The position numbers and the translations under genes were made by a program. From Bin87 sp963663945 (GTDB lineage: Bacteria > Chloroflexota > Dehalococcoidia > Lucifugimonadales > UBA3495): a stretch of DNA of 64,000 bases. The stretch lies in assembly GCA_963663945.1 (NCBI GenBank), contig OY760687.1, forward strand, positions 1,736,001-1,800,000, given 5' to 3'. Under the pieces are notes generated by a model. It was not told the origin of the DNA. It worked only from the letters and a program-made list of their open reading frames with translations, and searched no databases. Position 1 is the first letter of the stretch; each line of letters opens with the position of its first letter. Below are positions 17,348 to 25,519 of the stretch, in pieces.

Positions 17348-18385
17348 ATGGTATCTGGGACAGAAAACGAAACGATACGACCGGCCATCGCGATTACCAT
17401 GGGTGACCCCTGCGGTATCGGGCCGGAGGTAGTCGTAAAAGCGCTGGCTGACCCGCGGGTCTACGCGGCTTGCCGCCCCGTGGTGGTTGGCAACGTCCAC
17501 GCCATGGAAGAAGCGGCACGCCTCACCGGACTCGGCTTGGGCATCAATGCTACAGATGATCCCACTGTCGCCGGAGACAATCCGTCGGTCGTGGACGTGG
17601 TGGACATAGGTAACCTGAACCCGGAGGACATCACCGTCGGCCAGATTAGTATCCCCTGCGGCAAGGCGGCCATGGAATGGGTCAGCAAGGCCGGGCAACT
17701 GGCGATGGCCGGTGTGGTGGATGGCTTGGCAACTGCTCCGTTGAACAAGGAAGCCGCCGCGCTGGCCGGATACGAAGCCATCGGGCACATGGAGTTGTTG
17801 CAGGAACTGTCTGGCGCGAAAACGGTTGCCACTATGCTGATGGCCAAGAACCTGCGGGTGGTCCACCTGACGACCCATCGTTCGCTGCGGGTAGCCTGCG
17901 ACTATGTGAAGAAGGATCGGATCGTCGACTACCTGCGGCTGACCGACGACAATTTCCGCAAGTGGGGGTTTGCCAATCCTCGGATCGGTGTCGCGGCGTT
18001 GAACCCGCACGGCAGCGACGGCGGGTTGCTGGGCAGCGAGGAAGCGGAAGAGATTGCTCCGGCGGTGCAGCAGGCGCAGGGCGAGGGAGTCAACGCCATC
18101 GGCCCGGTGCCCGCCGACATCATCTTCCATCAGGCGATCCAGGACCGGTATGACGTAACGCTGTGCATGTACCACGACCAGGGACACATCCCGGTCAAGG
18201 TGTACGGTTTCGAGGAGAGCATCACCGCGAACCTCGGACTGCCCTTCATTCGCACGTCGGTCGATCACGGCACGGCGTTCGACATCGCCGGCAAGAACCT
18301 GGCGGACCACACCTCAATGGTGGAATCGATCCGGATGGCGGTGGCCTTCGCCCGGGGCGACGGAATCACCGATTCGTGGGGCTAG
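17348..18385 (+). CDS. pdxA: 4-hydroxythreonine-4-phosphate dehydrogenase family protein (PdxA-like)
   Basis: A 345-residue NAD-dependent dehydrogenase of the PdxA family. In pyridoxal 5'-phosphate synthesis PdxA oxidises and decarboxylates 4-phosphohydroxy-L-threonine. Seen: ITMGDPCGIGPEVVVKAL at the N terminus, a metal-binding histidine in LTTHRSLR, LNPHGSDGGLLGSEE, and MYHDQGHIPVKVYGFEESI followed by GLPFIRTSVDHGTAFDIAGK. The segment after MYHDQG differs from E. coli PdxA (GHIPVK for GLPVLK), as in the PdxA2 branch that acts on phosphorylated erythronate or threonate, so the substrate is not certain. No other B6 gene is adjacent; proC starts four bases later. Confidence 0.85.
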   Translation: MVSGTENETIRPAIAITMGDPCGIGPEVVVKALADPRVYAACRPVVVGNVHAMEEAARLTGLGLGINATDDPTVAGDNPSVVDVVDIGNLNPEDITVGQISIPCGKAAMEWVSKAGQLAMAGVVDGLATAPLNKEAAALAGYEAIGHMELLQELSGAKTVATMLMAKNLRVVHLTTHRSLRVACDYVKKDRIVDYLRLTDDNFRKWGFANPRIGVAALNPHGSDGGLLGSEEAEEIAPAVQQAQGEGVNAIGPVPADIIFHQAIQDRYDVTLCMYHDQGHIPVKVYGFEESITANLGLPFIRTSVDHGTAFDIAGKNLADHTSMVESIRMAVAFARGDGITDSWG

Positions 18386-18389
18386 AACA

Positions 18390-19193
18390 ATGAACATCGG
18401 GTTCATCGGCGGCGGAACCATGGCCGAGGCTATCCTGGCCGGGATGCTTGATGCTGGCGTTGCCGACGCCGGCGATGTGATCGTTGGCGAGCCGGTTCCC
18501 GCGCGACGGGATTATCTGGCCGAACGGTATGCCGTTGGGGTCTCGGGCGACAACAGCGCGGTTGTTGATGTATCCGAACTGATCGCGCTGGCGGTGAAGC
18601 CGCAGGACCTGCCCAAGGTATACGCCGACATCGGCGGATCGTTCGCAGCGGCCAAATCGCTGATGTCCATCGTGGCCGGCGCCACCATGACCTCGCTGGC
18701 GAGCGGCATGCAGCACGAGGGTATCATCCGCGTCATGCCCAACACGCCGGCACAGATTGGCGAAGGGATGACGATGTGGACCTGCGCTCCCTCGGTGAGC
18801 CAGGCGCATCGAGATGCCACCGACGCCATGCTCTCAACCATCGGCGATTCGATCTATGTCGATGACGAGAAATACATGGACATGGCGACCGCGCTCAGCG
18901 CCAGCGGACCGGCCTACGTGTTCCTGATAGTCGAGGCCCTGATCGATGCGGGCGTGTACGTGGGATTGCCCCGCGATGTGTCGCGACGCATGGCTTTGCA
19001 GACCGTCAGGGGCAGCGTGCAGTTGATCTCCGAGACGGGCCGGCATCCCGGCGAGCTCAAGGACATGGTTACGTCCCCGGGAGGCACCACGGCCGAGGGA
19101 CTGCAAGCCCTGGAACGCGCGGGAGTGCCGGCAGCGCTGGTCGATGCGGTGAACGCCGCGTATTTGAAATCCATCCGGCTGGGCCAGAACTAG
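18390..19193 (+). CDS. proC: Pyrroline-5-carboxylate reductase
   Basis: A 267-residue NAD(P)H-dependent enzyme catalysing the last step of proline synthesis. The Rossmann motif GFIGGGTMAEAIL is at residues 4-16; VKPQDLPKV, IRVMPNTPAQIGEGM and ALSASGPAYVFLIVEAL are family blocks, and the C-terminal signature VTSPGGTTAEGLQALE is complete. The length is normal. It begins four bases after pdxA and is followed by a yggT gene, a proC-yggT neighbourhood common across bacteria. Confidence 0.95.
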   Translation: MNIGFIGGGTMAEAILAGMLDAGVADAGDVIVGEPVPARRDYLAERYAVGVSGDNSAVVDVSELIALAVKPQDLPKVYADIGGSFAAAKSLMSIVAGATMTSLASGMQHEGIIRVMPNTPAQIGEGMTMWTCAPSVSQAHRDATDAMLSTIGDSIYVDDEKYMDMATALSASGPAYVFLIVEALIDAGVYVGLPRDVSRRMALQTVRGSVQLISETGRHPGELKDMVTSPGGTTAEGLQALERAGVPAALVDAVNAAYLKSIRLGQN

Positions 19194-19221
19194 GCTCGTT
19201 CGGCTATTCGGGGATCCCGGC

Positions 19222-19497
19222 ATGCTCCAGCTCCTGAGCCTATTCATCACGCTGTGCTACCTGCTGCTGCTGGCCCGCATCATTCTGGGCTTTGTGGTGC
19301 AGTACATGTCGACGCAGGGAAGCGGGACGCCCGACGTCCTGGCTCGTCTCTACGACGTCGTGTTTTCGCTTACTGAACCGGTGCTCGGGCCGATCCGGCG
19401 CGTGTTGCCGCAGACCGGCATGATCGATTTCAGCCCGTTGGTGGTGATGATCGTGTTGGTGGTGGTGCAATACGCCCTCAGGGCGTTGTTAGCGTAG
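19222..19497 (+). CDS. YggT family membrane protein
   Basis: A 91-residue protein with two hydrophobic segments, residues 2-28 and 69-90, separated by a loop containing the family pattern LTEPVLGPIRRVLP and DFSPLVV. YggT proteins are small membrane proteins of uncertain role, linked in some bacteria to osmotic stress or to division-site assembly. The gene follows proC by 28 bases. The ribosome site is weak (GGGGAT). Confidence 0.88.
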   Translation: MLQLLSLFITLCYLLLLARIILGFVVQYMSTQGSGTPDVLARLYDVVFSLTEPVLGPIRRVLPQTGMIDFSPLVVMIVLVVVQYALRALLA

Positions 19498-19540
19498 GGT
19501 TCACACCGGTCCCGTAATTTGGGGGCGAAGGAGCGCGCTG

Positions 19541-20188
19541 GTGTCCGGATCAACATCACGGTCGCAGCGCAAACTCTGGACTGCTGGAGGGCTCCGCCCA
19601 ACGGATCTCGAGCTGCTGCGATCGGCTTACGCTGACGAGCTGCCCGACGCCAAGCGCGCATCGCCGAGCCTGGTGATCCTCTGCGGGTTGCCTGGCACCG
19701 GCAAGTCCCATTTCGCGAGGGAACTCGCCCATCGCGCCCCTTTCGTCTGGTTGAGCAGCGACCGTACCCGCAAACTGCTGGTCGATACCCCGAGTTACAG
19801 CCGCAGAGAACACCGCCGGGTGTTTTCCGCCATGCATGTGCTCACCAAGGGCTACCTGCGCGACGGCTATTCGGTGGTGTTTGACGCCACCAACCTCAAC
19901 GAGAACGTGCGCCGGCCGCTCTATGAATCCGCAGACGAGGCTGGCGTTGAACCGCTGATCATCCGGTTCACCGCGCCTTCGGAATTGGTGCGGAGTCGCC
20001 TGTCGGACCGGGCCGAGGGAATTGGCGAAGCCTCTCAGAGCGACGCCACCTGGGACATTTATTCGCGCATGGCGGTGGCCGATCAACCGGTGCCGCGCCC
20101 GCACTTACTTGTCGGCGGACCCGAGGACACGGAGGCCGCATTGCTGGAAACCCTGCGAAGCGCCGGGTGGTCGCCGGTTGTGCCGTGA
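19541..20188 (+). CDS. P-loop kinase of the AAA_33/zeta-toxin-like type
   Basis: A 215-residue P-loop protein with Walker A GLPGTGKSHFAREL at about residue 51, a Walker B-like VVFDATNLNENVR near residue 112, and LSSDRTRKLL between them. This layout (D-R after strand 2, DATN in strand 3) is that of the polynucleotide-kinase/gluconate-kinase-like AAA_33 group, whose members phosphorylate small molecules, tRNA ends or nucleic acids. Start is GTG at 19541 with GGAG ten bases upstream. It is the last gene of the pdxA-proC-yggT run. No antitoxin-like gene is adjacent, which argues against a zeta toxin. Confidence 0.75.
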   Translation: MSGSTSRSQRKLWTAGGLRPTDLELLRSAYADELPDAKRASPSLVILCGLPGTGKSHFARELAHRAPFVWLSSDRTRKLLVDTPSYSRREHRRVFSAMHVLTKGYLRDGYSVVFDATNLNENVRRPLYESADEAGVEPLIIRFTAPSELVRSRLSDRAEGIGEASQSDATWDIYSRMAVADQPVPRPHLLVGGPEDTEAALLETLRSAGWSPVVP

Positions 20189-20206
20189 CCGGGCGGTTGG
20201 CATAAT
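20178..20206 (+). promoter_or_regulatory. Promoter of pepA
   Basis: TTGTGC (20178-20183) and CATAAT (20201-20206), 17 bases apart; the -10 is preceded by TGG, an extended form. It overlaps the end of the P-loop kinase gene and sits 42 bases before the pepA ATG. Confidence 0.5.
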
Positions 20207-20248
20207 CGGGCCAGCAACCGCGAATCAACCGGTTCCAGGAGAAGCAGC

Positions 20249-21787
20249 ATGGCAGCAACGATCAAGGTCACTGCCGGAGACGCGACCGAGTTCGCGACCC
20301 CGGCGCTGGTGGTCAATCTGTTCCAGGGCGTGACGCAGCCGGGAGGCGGCACCGGCGCCGTGGATCGCGCGTTGGATGGTGCGATATCTCAACTGATTGC
20401 CGACGGCGAGATCAAGGGCAAACTTGGTGAGCTCACCCTGATCCACACCATGGATCGCATCGCTGCCAAACGGGTGGTCGTGGCTGGCCTGGGCAAATCG
20501 GGGGACTTCGACACGGCTGCGGTGCGGCGTGTCAGCGGGGACGTGGCCCGGTTCCTGCGCCGCAAGGGCGTCGCCGAATACGCCACCATCGCCCATGGCG
20601 CTGGCATCGGCGGGCTGAACGCAGCGGAGTCGGCCCAGGCTATTGCGGAAGGCACTCTCCTCGGCCTGTACAAGTTCGATACCTACCGCAGCAACGGCGC
20701 CGACGGCGGTGATGATGCTGATGCTTCTGAAGATGGGATACAAAGCGTAACCATCGTGGAGCGCGATACGGACACGGTCACGGCATTGGCTGAGGGCGCC
20801 TCTGTGGGAACGGTGCTGGCCGAATCGACGATGCTGGCGCGGGATCTGGTGAACCATCCGGCCAACGTGATGACGCCCACCAGGATGGCTGAGACGGCGC
20901 GCGAGGTTGCGGAGTGGGTCGGGCTGGAACTGGACGTGATGGACCGGGACCGGATGCGTGAACACGGCATGGGCGCCTTTCTGGGAGTGGCCCAGGGGAG
21001 CGAAGAACCTCCCAAGCTGATCGTGATGACCTACCGTGGCGATCCGGAAAACCCGCAGAACAACCTGGGTCTGGTCGGCAAGGGGATCACTTTCGACACC
21101 GGCGGGATCTCGTTGAAACCTGCGGCCAACATGGAAGCGATGAAGGGCGACATGGCCGGCGGCGCGTCGGTAATTGCGGCCATGCGGGCCATCGGATCGC
21201 TCAAGCCAAAAATCAACGTGACCGGTTTCATCGCGGCCACCGAGAACATGCCCGGAGGGCGAGCACAGCGTCCCGGCGACGTGGTCACCGCGATGAACGG
21301 CAAGACCATCGAGGTGATCAACACGGACGCGGAGGGTCGATTGATGCTGGCTGACACTCTCTGCTACGCGCGCAGCCTGGGGATCACCCGCCTGGTGGAC
21401 GTGGCGACGCTGACCGGGGCGATCGTCGTGACGCTGGGCAAAGCCTGCACCGGCATGATGGGGAACTCCAGCAAGCTGGCCAGGGACGTGGGCGCTGCCG
21501 GCGAGCGCAGCGGGGAGCGCTTCTGGGAACTGCCTATGCTCGAAGACTACCGCGAGTTGATCCGCTCTGACGTAGCGGACATGAAGAACTCGGGTGGTCG
21601 GCAGGCCGGCTCGATCACGGCGGCAATGCTGCTGCGGGAATTCGCTGAAGACGTGGACTGGGTTCACTTGGACATCGCCGGCACGTCGACCGCATCCAGC
21701 AACAAGGGGCACCTGGTGAAGGGCGCCACCGGAGTTCCGACCCGGACGCTGGCTCAGCTGGCGATGAACCTGGATAACGGCGACTGA
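20249..21787 (+). CDS. pepA: Cytosol (leucyl) aminopeptidase, M17 family
   Basis: A 512-residue metallopeptidase that removes N-terminal residues from peptides. The C-terminal catalytic domain has the two-metal and catalytic residues in GLVGKGITFDTGGISLKP, the signature NTDAEGRLMLADTL, and ATLTGAIVVTLG; the N-terminal macro-like domain is less conserved, as usual. M17 enzymes are hexamers, and some (E. coli PepA) also bind DNA in recombination. The start ATG follows CAGGAG with a good spacing. It has its own promoter and is followed by the NHL-propeller gene 57 bases later. Confidence 0.95.
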   Translation: MAATIKVTAGDATEFATPALVVNLFQGVTQPGGGTGAVDRALDGAISQLIADGEIKGKLGELTLIHTMDRIAAKRVVVAGLGKSGDFDTAAVRRVSGDVARFLRRKGVAEYATIAHGAGIGGLNAAESAQAIAEGTLLGLYKFDTYRSNGADGGDDADASEDGIQSVTIVERDTDTVTALAEGASVGTVLAESTMLARDLVNHPANVMTPTRMAETAREVAEWVGLELDVMDRDRMREHGMGAFLGVAQGSEEPPKLIVMTYRGDPENPQNNLGLVGKGITFDTGGISLKPAANMEAMKGDMAGGASVIAAMRAIGSLKPKINVTGFIAATENMPGGRAQRPGDVVTAMNGKTIEVINTDAEGRLMLADTLCYARSLGITRLVDVATLTGAIVVTLGKACTGMMGNSSKLARDVGAAGERSGERFWELPMLEDYRELIRSDVADMKNSGGRQAGSITAAMLLREFAEDVDWVHLDIAGTSTASSNKGHLVKGATGVPTRTLAQLAMNLDNGD

Positions 21788-21844
21788 ACCCATCACTGCG
21801 GATCATCGCGTCGGCGGGACGGACAAGCGCACAGGAGGTCGAGG

Positions 21845-22714
21845 ATGGCAACGGTAGGCAGCGGAGATTTCACCTACGAAGTAGTGGACAATTGGGCGAA
21901 GACGCCGGACGGCTGGACCATAGGGCAGGCGGAGCCGGCTTGCGATTCTCAGGACCGGGTTTACGTTTTCAACCGCGGCGACCACCCGCTGATGGTGTTC
22001 GACCGCGACGGCAATTTCCTGGGCGAGTGGGGTAAGGAGTACCTGACCGACGCGCACGGGATCTACATCAGCGGCGAGGACCACATCTATCTCCCGGTGC
22101 GCGAGTCCCACGCCATCGTCAAGTGCACGTTGGACGGCAAGCCGCTCATGACCATGGGGGTCTGGGACGCGCCGTCGGATACCGGTGGCGCCCGTCCCGA
22201 CGGAACCATGTGGAAGGCGGCCGGGCCGTTCAACCGGTGCACGGATATCGCGTTGGCTCCCAACGGCGACCTCTTCGTCTCGGACGGGTACGCCAACAGC
22301 CGGGTGCACAAGTTTTCGCCGGATGGCCGGCTGCTGCACTCCTGGGGACGCCCGGGCAAGCGCGGGCCCGGGGAGTTTCACATACCGCACGGCATCTGGG
22401 TGCACTGGGACGGACGGGTGATGGTGTGCGACCGCGAGAACAACCGGATCCAGCTCTTTACCGGGGACGGCGAATACCTCGGCATGTGGACCGATCTGGC
22501 CCGGCCCTGCGACATCTTCGTCGACCACGACGGCATCGCCTATGTGGTGGAACTGGACGCGTTTATGACCATCCTGAACATGGACGGCGAGGTGCTAGCC
22601 AAAGTGGACATCGGTGGGGCGGGAGGTCACGCGGTGTGGGCCGATTCTCACGGCGACCTGTACATCGGCCACAACCAGGAAGGCAGGAGACTGGTGAAGC
22701 TGGTGCGTCAGTAG
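21845..22714 (+). CDS. NHL-repeat beta-propeller protein
   Basis: A 289-residue protein made almost wholly of NHL-type repeats, such as VYVFNRGDHPLMVFDRDGNFLGEWG, LFVSDGYANSRVHKFSPDG and VMVCDRENNRIQLFTGDGEYL (shown in part). It would form a six-bladed propeller. There is no signal peptide, so it appears cytoplasmic. Related proteins include the peptidyl-alpha-hydroxyglycine lyase fold and SMP-30-like sugar lactonases; metal-binding histidines (DAHGIY, IPHGIWVHW, GGHAVW) are present at blade entries, which makes an enzymatic role possible. The substrate is unknown. AGGAGG lies eight bases before the ATG. It converges on the NYN gene. Confidence 0.82.
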   Translation: MATVGSGDFTYEVVDNWAKTPDGWTIGQAEPACDSQDRVYVFNRGDHPLMVFDRDGNFLGEWGKEYLTDAHGIYISGEDHIYLPVRESHAIVKCTLDGKPLMTMGVWDAPSDTGGARPDGTMWKAAGPFNRCTDIALAPNGDLFVSDGYANSRVHKFSPDGRLLHSWGRPGKRGPGEFHIPHGIWVHWDGRVMVCDRENNRIQLFTGDGEYLGMWTDLARPCDIFVDHDGIAYVVELDAFMTILNMDGEVLAKVDIGGAGGHAVWADSHGDLYIGHNQEGRRLVKLVRQ

Positions 22715-22721
22715 GCTGAGG

Positions 22722-23336
22722 CTACGCGGGCGGATCGTATTCCGGCGGACGGGTGGCAACCACCCGTCCGTTGTGGGTTACCTCTTGGGGCAAAATACAG
22801 CGAGCGATCCTTCCCCGTCTGATCTGATGTGAAAACTGGAGGTCGCGGGCACGATTGAAACGCGCCGGCGGGGAAACCATCAACAGTCTCTTGCCACTTG
22901 CGGACCGAACTCTTGCTACCGCCGGGAGAACGTCGCTGTCGGCGGTCACGATCACGGCGACGTCAAATGTTCCTTCAAGACAGTCGGCAACGATGTCGAC
23001 CGCCATTCGTACGTCTGTCTGCTTTTCTTCGTGGGTGGTCCATCGGTTGCCGCATTGAAAGCATTCTTGTGGACGATCGCGAAATTCGCTGAGATGGACA
23101 CTCACGCGCAAGGCCCGCAAGGCGTTGACGTATTGTCGGTGACGGGCATGCGCCTCGGGCATCCAGGTAGCGTAAGCGGAGTAGTAGTTGACCGCCGTCA
23201 GGACCTGGCCCACATTCAGAAATGAAGCGGCCAGTGCCCACAGATCAACCCACTTCAAGTGGCGTTGGTTCAGCGCATCGATTGCGTGGTACAGATTGAA
23301 CCCATCGATGTAGGCGACCACACGCTCTTGGTTCAT
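22722..23336 (-). CDS. NYN-domain (LabA/DUF88-like) putative ribonuclease
   Basis: A 204-residue PIN-like NYN protein. The acidic residues that bind metal are visible: YIDGFNLYHA near residue 10, TDVRMAVDIV near residue 107, and VTADSDVLPAV near residue 131. A CFQCGNRW segment between the first two could bind zinc, or be a partial ribbon. NYN proteins are predicted RNA nucleases; some act in defence or RNA turnover, but most are uncharacterised. The gene stands alone on the minus strand, ending seven bases from the converging NHL gene, with a hairpin upstream. Confidence 0.82.
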   Translation of the reverse strand: MNQERVVAYIDGFNLYHAIDALNQRHLKWVDLWALAASFLNVGQVLTAVNYYSAYATWMPEAHARHRQYVNALRALRVSVHLSEFRDRPQECFQCGNRWTTHEEKQTDVRMAVDIVADCLEGTFDVAVIVTADSDVLPAVARVRSASGKRLLMVSPPARFNRARDLQFSHQIRRGRIARCILPQEVTHNGRVVATRPPEYDPPA

Positions 23337-23354
23337 GATCAGTTAAATGAAGAC

Positions 23355-23374
23355 GCAGCCCCCGAAGGGGCTGC
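23355..23374 (-). terminator. Hairpin with UUCG loop between two minus-strand genes
   Basis: On the minus strand, GCAGCCCC-TTCG-GGGGCTGC, an 8-bp stem closed by a UUCG tetraloop, followed by GTCTTCATTT. It lies after the gene at 23427-23990 and before the NYN start. A second, imperfect hairpin (TCCACC / GGTGGA with inner GGG/CCC) sits at 23377-23403. A terminator is most likely; a leader structure for the NYN gene is possible. Confidence 0.55.
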
Positions 23375-23426
23375 TATCCACCGGGATATACCCGATGGGT
23401 GGACCACATTCATGGTAGCATCCGCG

Positions 23427-23990
23427 TCAATCCGCGGTCAAACTTGGCGGCGCGGCGGCCGCCGCCTCCAGCGCAGCGCCGGCCAATTCCCGCAAGTCGA
23501 CGCCGCCCAGCTTTTGCCCCTGCACTCCCATGAGCCGGAGTGGGCGGCCGGGCCTGGTGATGGTGATGCGGTCGAGGACATCCTGCCAGGCGGCGAGGTA
23601 GTCACAGGTGCCGCCGCCGTTGGGATCGTCCACCCCCTCGATGCTCTCGCCGGACGGCAGGCGAACTGCGATCACGGCGCAGGGATCGGCAGACGGCGCC
23701 AGCATCATCACGGGGAGTTCATCCTCGGATAGCCCGGCCTCGTTCAGCAGGCCGCGCACGGTGGCAGATACGCCGTGCATGCCGAAGACCACCAGGTGAG
23801 CAAAGCTGGCGTCCCGCTTTTCAAATTCGGTGCGGTAACGCCGGAAGATCTCGTGGGAACCGGTGGCGCCCGGTTTGACCAGGAACAGAGCCATCGCCGG
23901 GAATCCCTCAGGTTCGATGGGCGCCGCGGCGAGATCATTTCGCCAGCGGAGCAGCTTGTCGTGGTCGTGCTCGTCGTAGTGGTGTGACAT
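23427..23990 (-). CDS. Conserved-looking protein of unknown function
   Basis: A 187-residue protein that begins with a His/Asp-rich stretch (MSHHYDEHDHDK) that could bind metal, then an alpha/beta region (MALFLVKPGATGSHEIFRRY; HLVVFGMHGVSATV; IAVRLPSGESIEGVDDPNGG). I do not recognise the family. ATG 23990 is preferred over 23996 because AGAGG lies six bases before it, whereas it touches the other. It begins nine bases after the PhnB-like gene, so both are likely on one transcript. The C terminus is alanine-rich. Confidence 0.6.
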   Translation of the reverse strand: MSHHYDEHDHDKLLRWRNDLAAAPIEPEGFPAMALFLVKPGATGSHEIFRRYRTEFEKRDASFAHLVVFGMHGVSATVRGLLNEAGLSEDELPVMMLAPSADPCAVIAVRLPSGESIEGVDDPNGGGTCDYLAAWQDVLDRITITRPGRPLRLMGVQGQKLGGVDLRELAGAALEAAAAAPPSLTAD

Positions 23991-23999
23991 GATCATCCT

Positions 24000-24470
24000 C
24001 TAGGCGCTGGCGTAGGCCTCTCGCAGCCGCTGCAGGTCGATTTTCACCATGGTCAGGAGTTCGTTGAGAACCGCAGTGGACCTGGTTTCATCCCGCATGA
24101 GCTCGTTGAGTTCGGCGGGCACAATCTGCCAGTGGACCCCGAATTTGTCCTGGATCCATCCACACTGGATTGGTGAGCCGTCCTCGGCAAGGCGGTCCCA
24201 GTAATCGTCGATCTCTTCCTGGGTCTCGCAGGTGACGACGAAAGAAATGGCCGGAGTGAATTCGTAGGCAGGGATCCCGTCGAAGGCGGTGAAGTGCTGA
24301 CCTTTAATGACGAACGACACGACATGGCTGCCCGCGCCAGGTCCGTCCGGCAGCGCCGTGTCTTCGACGATCCGCGATTCCCTGAAAACCGAAACGTAGA
24401 ACTGGGCCGCTTCAAGCGCAACGCCGTCCAGCCACAGGAACGGCGTGATTTGCGGCGCATCGTTATTCAT
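24000..24470 (-). CDS. PhnB-like VOC (glyoxalase/3-demethylubiquinone methyltransferase-like) protein
   Basis: A 156-residue vicinal-oxygen-chelate protein of the PhnB / 3-dmu-9_3-mt type. Seen are ITPFLWLDGVALEAAQFYVSVF at the N terminus, GQHFTAFDG, FVVTCETQEEIDDYWDRLAEDG, and CGWIQDKFGVHWQIVPAEL. The family fold is that of glyoxalase, but the reaction of PhnB-like proteins is mostly unknown; they have been confused with methyltransferases in databases. It sits between a VOC pair and an unknown gene on the minus strand, six bases after the first. Confidence 0.82.
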   Translation of the reverse strand: MNNDAPQITPFLWLDGVALEAAQFYVSVFRESRIVEDTALPDGPGAGSHVVSFVIKGQHFTAFDGIPAYEFTPAISFVVTCETQEEIDDYWDRLAEDGSPIQCGWIQDKFGVHWQIVPAELNELMRDETRSTAVLNELLTMVKIDLQRLREAYASA

Positions 24471-24476
24471 GGTTTA

Positions 24477-24929
24477 TCAGCCGGCGTCGAACTGGACCAG
24501 GATGCCGTCCGGGTCATAGACGTAGAAGCTGCTGACCCGGCCTTCGGCGTTGGTCCATACGTCCATGGGAGCGGGCAGCGGGACGCCTTGCGCAGCGAGG
24601 TTTTCGGCGAGAGCCCTGGGGTCGGACACCGAGAACGAGATGTGGCTGATGCCCACCTGGTCCAGTTTGATGGGCGTTCCGTCAGGGTTCTCGCCCGGAT
24701 GACTGGTCATCGTCAGCGTGGGCTTGGCGCCGTCGGCGTAGGCAAGCCGCACCTGGCGACGGGTGGCCCGATTGTGAGCGTACACGTGGGGCAACCCGCC
24801 CGTGGTGGTGTCCTGGATGACGTCGCTGACGATGGACATTCCGAGCACGTCACAGTAGAACTGCAACGAGACATCTAGATCCTGCACGCAGATGGCGATG
24901 TGAGACACGCCCGAGGCGTTCATGGGCAT
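24477..24929 (-). CDS. VOC/glyoxalase-family protein (tandem paralogue 1)
   Basis: A 150-residue vicinal-oxygen-chelate protein with two beta-alpha-beta-beta-beta modules: GVSHIAICVQDLDVSLQFY at the start, GISHISFSVSDPRALAENL in the second half, and YVYDPDGILVQFD at the end. H and E residues at metal positions (SHIA; ISHISF; ILVQFD with Q for E) are only partly conserved, so the metal site may be altered. ATG 24929 has AGGAG eight bases upstream and is preferred over ATG 24935, which is two bases from it. It is a close copy of the upstream neighbour at 24983-25441. Confidence 0.83.
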   Translation of the reverse strand: MPMNASGVSHIAICVQDLDVSLQFYCDVLGMSIVSDVIQDTTTGGLPHVYAHNRATRRQVRLAYADGAKPTLTMTSHPGENPDGTPIKLDQVGISHISFSVSDPRALAENLAAQGVPLPAPMDVWTNAEGRVSSFYVYDPDGILVQFDAG

Positions 24930-24982
24930 GGTCATTACTCCTGTTCAGGCGCGGTTGCAGCATAAGCCGAAGGCGAGCGCTA

Positions 24983-25441
24983 TCAGCCGCCACCGCTGTC
25001 GAACTGCACCAGGATGCCATCCGGGTCGTACACGAAGATGCTGGACACCTCGCCGTTGGCGTTGGTGAAGCCGTCCATGGGACCGGCCAGTTCCACGCCG
25101 GCGGCGATCAGTTGGTCGGCCAGGGCTTTGACGTCCGACACGGTAAAGGAGATGTGGCTGATGCCCACTTGGTCCAGCTTGATGGCGCTGCCGTCGGCGT
25201 CGTCACCCGGGTGGCTGGTCATGACGAGGGTGGGGACGGCTCCCTCGCCGTAGGACAGGATGGCCTGGCGGCGGGTGGATCGGTCGTGGGCGTAGACGTG
25301 GGGAAGGCCGCCGGTGGAGGTGTCCTGGACACGGTCGACGGTCACGGTCATTCCCAGGATGTCGCGGTAGAATTTAAGGGATTCGTCCAGGTCGCGGACG
25401 CACACGGCGATGTGGGAAACGCCGGTGGAATGCATAGCCAT
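24983..25441 (-). CDS. VOC/glyoxalase-family protein (tandem paralogue 2)
   Basis: A 152-residue paralogue of the gene at 24477-24929; whole segments are identical (TGGLPHVYAH, KLDQVGISHISF, VYDPDGILVQFD). It opens MAMHSTGVSHIAVCVRDLDESLKFY. The fold is that of glyoxalase I, dioxygenases and fosfomycin-resistance proteins; the substrate cannot be told. GGAGG lies eight bases before the ATG. With its copy, the PhnB-like gene and the unknown gene it forms a minus-strand run, downstream of the MATE exporter. Confidence 0.83.
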   Translation of the reverse strand: MAMHSTGVSHIAVCVRDLDESLKFYRDILGMTVTVDRVQDTSTGGLPHVYAHDRSTRRQAILSYGEGAVPTLVMTSHPGDDADGSAIKLDQVGISHISFTVSDVKALADQLIAAGVELAGPMDGFTNANGEVSSIFVYDPDGILVQFDSGGG

Positions 25442-25519
25442 AGTGTGGCCTCCAGAGGCAGGGTGAGTCAGTTCGGTATCATCAATCGAGCGTAATGCTA
25501 CTGCCGCGACCGGGGGATG

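Noticed and set aside
20225..21796. A 523-residue open frame on the minus strand opposite pepA
   Set aside because: It is an antisense shadow created by GC-rich codon structure; it has no recognisable motif, while pepA has full M17 signatures.
23345..23420. CRISPR or repeat-array fragment suggested by two adjacent hairpins
   Set aside because: The two hairpins are unlike each other and there is no repeated spacer pattern; a terminator explains them.
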